From assembly GCA_018817515.1 (NCBI GenBank), contig JAHIUD010000032.1:62001-126000 (forward strand): 64,000 bases of DNA, read 5' to 3'. This DNA comes from Pseudomonadota bacterium. Lineage in GTDB: Bacteria > Desulfobacterota > Desulfovibrionia > Desulfovibrionales > Desulfovibrionaceae. How positions within the stretch are numbered: the first letter of the stretch is position 1; each line of letters opens with the position of its first letter. This document shows positions 58,296-64,000 of this stretch, in pieces. The notes beneath the pieces were generated by a model. That model worked only from the letters and a program-made list of their open reading frames with translations. It was not told where the DNA came from and searched no databases. Made by a program: the position numbers and the translations under genes.

Positions 58296-59033
58296 ATGCG
58301 CTACTATCCCATGTTCGTCAGCCTCGCCGACCGGGCCTGCCTTGTGGTGGGCGCGGGCCAGGTGGGCCTGCGCAAAATCGAGACCCTGGCCGACTGCAAT
58401 GCCGCCAGCATCCTTGTTGTGGACCAGAATCCCCCGGATGAGGCTCTGGGCCAGTTGCTCACGCGCCCTGGCATAGGCTTCGCCCAGCGCGACTTCCAGG
58501 AGTCGGACCTGGACGGAGTGTTTCTGGCCATCGCCTCCACCAGCAGCCCCATGGTGAACCAGCGCATCAGCGACCTCTGCCGGGAGCGCGGGGTGCTCTG
58601 CAACATTGTGGACCAGCCCGAAGCCTGCTCGTTCATCGTTCCGGCTACGGTCCGCCGGGGCGACCTGACCCTGGCCATTTCCACCGGCGGCCAGAGCCCG
58701 GCCCTGGCCAAGCGCATCCGGAAAGACTTGCAGGAGGCCTTTGGTCAGGAGTATGCACTTTTCCTCGACCTCATGGGACGGTTGCGGCCCCTGATCCTGA
58801 GCCTTGGCCTGGACACCCGGGTCAACACCGAGATCTTCCGCGCCCTGGTGGGCTCGCGCCTGCTGGAGGCCTTGAGGCTTGGCGATGCGGAACTGGCCAA
58901 AGCTGAGCTGGCCGCGCAGTTTTTACACAGCTCGGCACAAGGCCCGGCAGAGGAACTGGCGCCTCAACAATACGCTTTTCTACATGCCCAACTGTCCGAA
59001 ATGATAACGGAGATCCTGCATGGCCCTGCCTGA
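58296..59033 (+). CDS. Precorrin-2 dehydrogenase / sirohydrochlorin ferrochelatase-type (siroheme synthase N-domain)
   Basis: A 245-residue protein with the NAD-binding domain of siroheme synthase: P-M-F-V-S-L-A near 5, V-V-G-A-G-Q-V-G-L-R-K near 17, then C-N-I-V-D near 108, F-I-V-P-A-T-V-R-R-G-D-L and S-T-G-G-Q-S-P near 131-137. It lacks the methyltransferase half of full CysG. It therefore oxidises precorrin-2 and may insert iron. In Desulfovibrio siroheme is also an intermediate of heme synthesis. The ATG has a weak site. It overlaps the HemX-like gene by 14 bases. Confidence 0.85.
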   Translation: MRYYPMFVSLADRACLVVGAGQVGLRKIETLADCNAASILVVDQNPPDEALGQLLTRPGIGFAQRDFQESDLDGVFLAIASTSSPMVNQRISDLCRERGVLCNIVDQPEACSFIVPATVRRGDLTLAISTGGQSPALAKRIRKDLQEAFGQEYALFLDLMGRLRPLILSLGLDTRVNTEIFRALVGSRLLEALRLGDAELAKAELAAQFLHSSAQGPAEELAPQQYAFLHAQLSEMITEILHGPA

Positions 59034-59853
59034 ACTGCTACCGATCCTCGTCATCGCCCTGTACTTCTTGGGGACCGTGCTCTTTGTCGTGGGCTCGGCC
59101 CTGCGCAACGAACGCCTCAAGGTCGCGTCCCTTGGCCTGGCGGCCGTGGGCTTCTCCCTGCACACCTTTGACCTGGTGCACATGCTCAGCGGGGTCGACG
59201 CGGCCCAGAGCCTTACCGCCGGGCGCTTCCTGTTCTGCCTGCTCGGCTGGGGAATCCTGAGCCTGTTCCTGCTGCTCTGGTGGCGGCTTAAGCTCAAGTT
59301 CCTGGCCGTGGTGGCCATGCCCCTGGCGCTCATGATGTACGTCACCGCCAACGCCACGGTGGGCGTGAGCACCAAGCTGCCGCCCATGCTCTCGGGCCTG
59401 TTCTTCTTCATGCACATCGGTACGCTCTTCGCCAGCATGGCTTTGCTGGCCATGGGCTTTGGCGCGGGACTGGCCTTTCTGCACCTGGAAAAGCGCATCA
59501 AAACCAAGGCGGGCCTGAAGCAGTTCCAGAAGGACATGCCTTCGCTGGACACCTTTGACCGCGTGAACCATTTTGTCGTCCTGTGTGGCTTTCCGCTCTA
59601 CACCCTGGGTCTGGCCTCGGGCTATGTCTGGGCCTGGCTTTCGGCCCGGCGCGTGTTCTCCCTTGACCCCAAGGAGATCGTGGCGCTCATCGTGCTGCTG
59701 CTCTACGCCTATCTGTTCCACCAGCGCCTGGTCATGGGCTGGCGGGGCCGCAAACCAGCGGTCATGGCCATCTGCGTGTTCCTGCTCACTGTCATCTCCA
59801 TGCTCGGCATCAATTTCCTGGTGCCCACAACCTTTCACGGTTTTAAACCGTAG
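59020..59853 (+). CDS. HemX/CcsA-like cytochrome assembly membrane protein
   Basis: A 277-residue protein with about eight helices, in the CcsA/HemX branch. Possible heme-ligand histidines are seen in H-T-F-D-L-V-H near 48 and F-M-H near 131. The G-F-P-L-Y-T-L-G-L-A-S-G-Y-V-W-A segment near 190 resembles the W-rich region of CcsA-type proteins but with fewer Trp. In other bacteria HemX next to hemA tunes HemA levels. Here the gene sits between the siroheme gene and hemA. GGAGATC precedes the ATG. Confidence 0.75.
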   Translation: MALPELLPILVIALYFLGTVLFVVGSALRNERLKVASLGLAAVGFSLHTFDLVHMLSGVDAAQSLTAGRFLFCLLGWGILSLFLLLWWRLKLKFLAVVAMPLALMMYVTANATVGVSTKLPPMLSGLFFFMHIGTLFASMALLAMGFGAGLAFLHLEKRIKTKAGLKQFQKDMPSLDTFDRVNHFVVLCGFPLYTLGLASGYVWAWLSARRVFSLDPKEIVALIVLLLYAYLFHQRLVMGWRGRKPAVMAICVFLLTVISMLGINFLVPTTFHGFKP

Positions 59854-59861
59854 CGGCCATA

Positions 59862-61274
59862 ATGGATAAAACGATCTTCCTTGTCGGACTCAATCACCGC
59901 TGCGCCGGTGTGGACGTGCGCGAAAAGTTTGCCCTGACCAACGTCGCGGACTTTGAGAAGAGCCTGCTGGCCGCGTGCCCCCTGCGCGAGGTCATGGCCC
60001 TGTCCACCTGCAACCGCGTGGAGATCCTCGTGGTGGCTGACAGCGACCGCTGCGCAGGAATCGACCTGCCGGAGGCCGTGCTGGGCCATTGGGCCGAAAC
60101 CTGCGCGGGCCCCCTTGCCACCTTGCGTGAGCACACCTACCGCCACTCCAGCCTGGACGCCGTGACGCACCTGTTCTGCGTGGCCGCCAGCCTCGATTCC
60201 ATGGTCATGGGCGAGCCGCAGATCCTGGGGCAGCTCAAGAGCAGCTACCGCAAGGCTGTGGAAACCGGCACGGCGCGAGTCATCATCAACCGCCTGCTGC
60301 ACAAGTCCTTTTCCGTGGCCAAGCGCGTGCGTACCGAGACGGCCATCGCCTCAAGCGCCGTGTCCATCAGCTATGCCGCCGTGGAGCTGGCCAAGAAGAT
60401 CTTTGGCGAACTCTCCGGCAAGACGGCCATGCTCGTAGGCGCAGGCGAGATGGCCGAGCTGGCCGCAACGCACCTGCTCGCCTCGGGCATCGAGAAGCTC
60501 TACATCACCAACCGCACCTATTCCCGAGCCCAGGAGCTGGCCAAGACCATGCACGGTGAGGCCATCCTCTTTGAGGGCATGGTGGACCAGCTGCGCGACG
60601 TGGACATCGTCATCAGTTCCACCGGCTCGCCCACGGCCATCATCCGCGCCAAGGACATCCGCGAGGTCTTGAAAAAGCGCCGCAACCGCGCCATGTTCTT
60701 CATCGACATCGCCGTGCCGCGCGACATAGACCCGGACGTCAATGCGCTCGACAACGTCTACCTCTACGACATCGACGACCTGAAGGAGGTCGTGGAGGAG
60801 AACATGAGCGCCCGCCAGGGCGAGGCCGTCAAGGCCCGCGCCATCGTGGACGTGGAGACCCAGGCCTTCGCCACCTGGCTCAAATCCCTGGCCCTGCAGC
60901 CTACCATCACCGACCTGCTGGGCCGGGCCGAGGAAGTGGCCGGGCGCGAGCTGGCCAAGACCCTGAAGCGTCTGGGCGACGTGGACGACGAAACCCGCGC
61001 GGCTCTGGAGGTCCTGGTGTCCTCGGTAAGCCGCAAGCTCCTGCACGAGCCCATCTGCTTCCTCAAGCGCCGTACGCGAGAGGAAGGCACAGCCGAACGC
61101 TTCATCGACATGACCCGGCGCATCTTCAACCTCGACGCCGACGCGGTCATCGAGGACGCGCACCTGGACCGGCGAACCGTCGATGACGAGGAAAGCTGCG
61201 GCGAGATACTCGACTGTGAATGCTGCCGCGACGATAGTATTTCGTCGCCGGACAGCGTGGCCGACAAGAAATAG
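59862..61274 (+). CDS. hemA: Glutamyl-tRNA reductase
   Basis: First committed enzyme of tetrapyrrole synthesis, reducing glutamyl-tRNA to glutamate-1-semialdehyde. The 470 residues have the catalytic Cys50 in L-S-T-C-N-R-V-E, G-L-N-H at 9-12, E-P-Q-I-L-G-Q near 117, the NADPH domain (L-V-G-A-G-E-M-A near 190) and the dimerisation helix to about 430. The last 40 residues are acidic and Cys-rich (C-E-C-C), an unusual tail. It lies 8 bases after the HemX-like gene. Confidence 0.93.
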   Translation: MDKTIFLVGLNHRCAGVDVREKFALTNVADFEKSLLAACPLREVMALSTCNRVEILVVADSDRCAGIDLPEAVLGHWAETCAGPLATLREHTYRHSSLDAVTHLFCVAASLDSMVMGEPQILGQLKSSYRKAVETGTARVIINRLLHKSFSVAKRVRTETAIASSAVSISYAAVELAKKIFGELSGKTAMLVGAGEMAELAATHLLASGIEKLYITNRTYSRAQELAKTMHGEAILFEGMVDQLRDVDIVISSTGSPTAIIRAKDIREVLKKRRNRAMFFIDIAVPRDIDPDVNALDNVYLYDIDDLKEVVEENMSARQGEAVKARAIVDVETQAFATWLKSLALQPTITDLLGRAEEVAGRELAKTLKRLGDVDDETRAALEVLVSSVSRKLLHEPICFLKRRTREEGTAERFIDMTRRIFNLDADAVIEDAHLDRRTVDDEESCGEILDCECCRDDSISSPDSVADKK

Positions 61275-61286
61275 ACCGGAGAGATC

Positions 61287-61625
61287 ATGCGCACCTATCT
61301 CCTTGAAGACTTCCTCCCCGAACAGCTGGAACACGTGGGCCAGCGGCTGGCCGAAATGGGCCTGTCCGGCCCGCTGGACGGCATCTACTACCTGCCCCTG
61401 GCCCTGGACCTGCTTAACGACGAGCAGCGCGACCACCATGGCGAATGCGGCCCGTACATCTTCGTGCTGGAGGTGGTGGGCGAGACCAGCCTCAAGCTCG
61501 AACTCCTGGTGCGCGCCCAGGGCAAGCTGCGCTGCTCCTGCGTGGCCTACGCAACGCCCGAACAGCGTGCCTTCATCATGGACTACATGGACAACTTCCT
61601 GCGCGAGATGGGGATCACCATTTAG
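61287..61625 (+). CDS. Conserved protein of unknown function
   Basis: A 112-residue soluble protein between hemA and tilS, starting at an ATG after GGAGAG. It has alternating alpha/beta character, a C-S-C near 84-86 and an acidic overall charge. I recognise no family. tilS starts 2 bases after its stop, so the genes are likely co-translated, and hemA is 12 bases upstream. Confidence 0.7.
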   Translation: MRTYLLEDFLPEQLEHVGQRLAEMGLSGPLDGIYYLPLALDLLNDEQRDHHGECGPYIFVLEVVGETSLKLELLVRAQGKLRCSCVAYATPEQRAFIMDYMDNFLREMGITI

Positions 61626-61627
61626 AC

Positions 61628-62689
61628 ATGGACGATAAAACGCAGCGTTTGCAGGACCTTCCGCGCAAGGCGGCCCGGTTCTGCCTCGGCATCGGCTCCT
61701 TTGCCGCGCACGAGCTGGGCTGCGACTTCCCCTCCCTGCACTGCCTTGTGGCCTGTTCCGGCGGCGCGGACTCCACCGCCCTGCTGCGCATCGCGCACCT
61801 GCTCGCCCAAACCAGGGGCGGCACGGTCAGCGCCGCGCACCTGGACCACTCCCTGCGGCCGGAATCTCCCCACGATGCTGAATTTGTTTCACAACTCTGC
61901 GCCCCGCTTGGCGTGGAGCTGCATTCCGAGCGTCAGGACATCGCCAGCCAGGCCCAGGCTTCAGGCATGGGGCTTGAGGAGGCCGGGCGCGTGGCTCGGT
62001 ATGCGTTTCTGGAACGCATCCGGCACCAGATCGGCGCGGATGTCATCCTGGTGGCGCACCAGTTGAACGACCTGGCCGAGGACCAGCTCCTGCGGCTCAT
62101 GCGCGGCACCGGCTGGCCCGCCCTGGGGGGCATGGAAGGTCACGATCCGGGCAGGAAGCTGCTCCGTCCTCTTTTGCTCTGTCCGCGCGCGCACTTGGAA
62201 GATTTCTTGAGAATCTCTCATCAGCCCTGGCGAGACGACATCAGTAATTTTGATCGCGCAACAACGCGCAACCGCGTTCGGCACGATGTGCTGCCGGAGC
62301 TTTTGCGCAACAATCCGTGCTACCTGGACAGCGCAGCAAGACTGTGGCGGCAGGCACGCATGGACGCAACGCATTGGGACGCGGCCTTGGCCGATGTGTT
62401 GCCCAAGGTTCTGCTTCAAACCACAGACCTTGCAAACCGGGAAAGACGCCTGATCCCGGCCAAGGTCTTGAAGTCCTGCCCTGCTCCGTTGCGGCTGCGC
62501 CTGTACAAGGCCGTTCTCGAGGCCACGGGACCGGGCCAGAGCCTCTGCGACGGCCTGTTCCGGCTGGATGAACTCTGGCAAACACGGGGCACGGGCAAGA
62601 GCGTGCGGTTCCCCGGCGACAAGGAAGCGCGCATCTCCCGGACAGGTATAGCCGTGCAGGTCATTGACAGGAAAAAAGAGTGCGGATAA
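61628..62689 (+). CDS. tilS: tRNA(Ile)-lysidine synthetase
   Basis: Converts C34 of the CAU anticodon of tRNA-Ile to lysidine. The 353 residues carry the PP-loop S44-G-G-A-D-S-T and A-H-L-D-H-S-L-R near 75, then H-Q-L-N-D-L-A-E-D near 146, where the usual second Asp motif (H-x-x-D-D-Q-A-E) has Asn. F-D-R-A-T-T-R-N-R-V-R-H is typical of TilS. The C-terminus is short compared with the E. coli enzyme (432 residues). The ATG at 61628 is preferred over a longer frame that overlaps the previous gene. Confidence 0.9.
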   Translation: MDDKTQRLQDLPRKAARFCLGIGSFAAHELGCDFPSLHCLVACSGGADSTALLRIAHLLAQTRGGTVSAAHLDHSLRPESPHDAEFVSQLCAPLGVELHSERQDIASQAQASGMGLEEAGRVARYAFLERIRHQIGADVILVAHQLNDLAEDQLLRLMRGTGWPALGGMEGHDPGRKLLRPLLLCPRAHLEDFLRISHQPWRDDISNFDRATTRNRVRHDVLPELLRNNPCYLDSAARLWRQARMDATHWDAALADVLPKVLLQTTDLANRERRLIPAKVLKSCPAPLRLRLYKAVLEATGPGQSLCDGLFRLDELWQTRGTGKSVRFPGDKEARISRTGIAVQVIDRKKECG

Positions 62690-62738
62690 GAGCTTGTGAA
62701 TCTTTTGCACAAGCAAAAAAATCACCTTTGGAGGCACA

Positions 62739-63407
62739 ATGAATATTCTTATGTTCGGACCCAACGGCAGCGGCAAAGGCACCCAGGGCACCCTGGTGAA
62801 GGCCAAGTACAACCTGGACCACATCGAATCCGGCGCCATCTTCCGCAAGCACATCGGCGGCGGCACCGAGCTCGGCATGAAGGCCAAGGAGTACATCAAC
62901 CGCGGCGAGCTGGTCCCCGACGACATCACCATCCCCATGGTCCTTGACGTGCTGAAGAACGCCAGCAGCAACGGCTGGCTCCTGGACGGCTTCCCGCGCA
63001 GCCTGGTCCAGGCCGAGAAGCTCTGGGAAGCGCTGCAGGCTGGCGGCCAGAAGCTCGATTTCGTCATCGAGATCCTGCTGCCCCGCCAGATTGCCAAGAA
63101 CCGCATCATGGGCCGCCGCCTGTGCGCAAATGACAACAACCACCCGAACAACATCTTCATCGACGCCATCAAGCCCAATGGCGATGTCTGCCGCGTGTGC
63201 GGCGGCGCACTGACCGCCCGCGCCGACGACCAGGACGAGGGCGCCATCGATAAGCGCCACGACATCTACTACGACGACAAGACCGGCACCGTCGCCGCCG
63301 CCTACTTCTACAAGGCCCTGGCCGCCAAGGGCGCCTGCAAGTACATTGAGCTCAACGGCGAAGGCTCCATCGACTCCATCAAGAAGACCCTGCTGGACCA
63401 GCTGTAA
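62739..63407 (+). CDS. adk: Adenylate kinase with metal-binding LID
   Basis: Interconverts 2 ADP with ATP and AMP. The 222 residues have the P-loop G7-P-N-G-S-G-K-G-T15, the D-G-F-P-R motif at 83-87 and the LID. The LID carries C129, H135, C151 and C154, spaced C-x5-H-x15-C-x2-C. This pattern matches the metal-binding LID known from D. gigas adenylate kinase (zinc, cobalt or iron) and differs from the usual four-Cys type. GGAGG precedes the ATG. A terminator follows. Confidence 0.95.
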   Translation: MNILMFGPNGSGKGTQGTLVKAKYNLDHIESGAIFRKHIGGGTELGMKAKEYINRGELVPDDITIPMVLDVLKNASSNGWLLDGFPRSLVQAEKLWEALQAGGQKLDFVIEILLPRQIAKNRIMGRRLCANDNNHPNNIFIDAIKPNGDVCRVCGGALTARADDQDEGAIDKRHDIYYDDKTGTVAAAYFYKALAAKGACKYIELNGEGSIDSIKKTLLDQL

Positions 63408-63450
63408 GCCGACGGCTTTCAGGCTGACAGCAGTCTGCGCCAACGATAAA

Positions 63451-63484
63451 GGCCCCCTTCCGCAAGGAAGGGGGCCTTCTTCTT
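63451..63484 (+). terminator. Intrinsic terminator after adk
   Basis: GGCCCCCTTCC (63451-63461) pairs with GGAAGGGGGCC (63466-63476) around GCAA, followed by TTCTTCTT. It separates adk from the convergent secF; in the reverse direction only a short T-run follows. Confidence 0.9.
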
Positions 63485-63503
63485 GGGCCAAAGCCCGGCA
63501 AAC

Positions 63504-64000
63504 TTAAGCGGTCTTGGTCCTGGTCTTGCCCTTGGCCGGCGCGGGCGCGTCAACTTCAGGAACAGCAAGGCTGCTGATGATTGGAGCAGCGACGTAGATG
63601 GAGGAATAGGTTCCCACCACGATGCCGATGAGCATGGCCAGGGCGAAGTCATGGATCACCGCGCCACCGAACAGGAACAGGCTGAACACGGCCAGGAAGG
63701 CCAGGCCGGAGGTCATGATGGTACGCGACAGGGTCTGGTTCACGCTCTTGTTGATGATCACCGGCAGGGTGTCACCGGTCTTGAGGCTGCGCGTCTCGCG
63801 GATGCGGTCGTAGACGATGATGGTGTCGTTGAGCGAGAAGCCGATGAGGGTCAACAGCGCCGCGATGATGGTCAGGTCGAACTCCTTGTTCATGATGGAG
63901 AACAATCCGACGGTTATGAGCACGTCGTGGATGAGGGCCACAATGGCCCCCAGGGCGTAGTTGAGCCGCAGGAAGAAGCACAGCCCGAGGGTGATGAGTA
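63504..64000 (-). CDS. secF: Protein-export membrane protein SecF, C-terminal part (truncated by the window edge)
   Basis: The final 164 or so residues of SecF, whose 5' end lies beyond 64000. Visible are the helices of the RND-like core with A-L-I-H-D-V, the L-I-G-F-S-L-N-D-T-I-I-V-Y-D-R-I-R-E motif, N-x-S-V-N-Q-T-L-S-R-T and the last helix, then a basic tail (K-G-K-T-R-T-K). SecF works with SecD to drive protein export using the proton gradient. secG, another Sec gene, lies far away at 9018. Confidence 0.92.
   Translation of the reverse strand, partial: LITLGLCFFLRLNYALGAIVALIHDVLITVGLFSIMNKEFDLTIIAALLTLIGFSLNDTIIVYDRIRETRSLKTGDTLPVIINKSVNQTLSRTIMTSGLAFLAVFSLFLFGGAVIHDFALAMLIGIVVGTYSSIYVAAPIISSLAVPEVDAPAPAKGKTRTKTA

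Overview
The window looks like a chromosomal segment of a GC-rich sulfate reducer of the Desulfovibrio group (Desulfovibrionales). The best single clue is the adenylate kinase (62739-63407). Its LID carries C129, H135, C151 and C154 with spacing C-x5-H-x15-C-x2-C, the metal-binding pattern known from Desulfovibrio gigas. A DapL-type lysine pathway and a siroheme/heme gene set (precorrin-2 dehydrogenase, HemX-like protein, hemA) fit the same group.

Layout. 1-9480 is a GC-rich housekeeping block: lolA, an rRNA pseudouridine synthase, a DUF374 acyltransferase, gcvT, a small Cys-rich protein, an MreB-like protein with a degenerate nucleotide site, suhB, a degenerate Nudix protein, rimI, pgk-tpiA, secG and tRNA-Leu(GAG) with a strong terminator. 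9566-31230 is a surface-glycan or small-molecule locus, all on the plus strand and compositionally mosaic. It holds an AT-rich SGNH hydrolase (9566-10663), then a GC-rich core (10726-18611), then a long AT-rich tract (18654-31230). 31348-64000 returns to GC-rich genes: a YfhO-like membrane protein, a VTT-domain protein, a large exported TPR protein, a transaldolase-like gene, folK, dapL, xerD, a DHH-CBS-nucleotidyltransferase fusion, a flavin reductase, a CBS protein and an ion transporter, a HIT protein, lapA/lapB-like genes, mutS, lysA, rsmE, rarA, two glycosyltransferases, the siroheme/heme genes, tilS, adk and the end of secF.

The GC-rich core of the glycan locus resembles a modified GDP-heptose pathway. 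It has a heptose-7-phosphate kinase (HddA-like), a single polypeptide joining an HddC-like guanylyltransferase to a GmhB-like phosphatase, an SDR similar to GDP-heptose 4-dehydrogenases, an RmlC-like 3,5-epimerase and a split transketolase that could supply sedoheptulose-7-phosphate. A GmhA isomerase is not visible. The AT-rich part adds two further B12-type radical SAM proteins (three with the one in the core). One of them is an 831-residue protein with two complete radical SAM centres. It also has two methyltransferases, a hexapeptide acyltransferase, an asparagine-synthase-like amidotransferase, a polyprenyl-phosphate-type glycosyltransferase, a GT-C-like membrane protein and a SUMF1-fold lipoprotein. 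No flippase, ABC exporter or Wzy-type polymerase was recognised. The locus may therefore decorate a glycan assembled elsewhere, or make something other than a standard O-antigen.

The strongest items for follow-up are the double radical SAM fusion and its locus, folK with no ATG/GTG/TTG start but an ideally spaced ACG, the MreB-like protein with a lost phosphate-2 motif, and a 14-bp perfect hairpin at 46891-46939. All calls come from reading the sequence and from memory of families; no searches were run.
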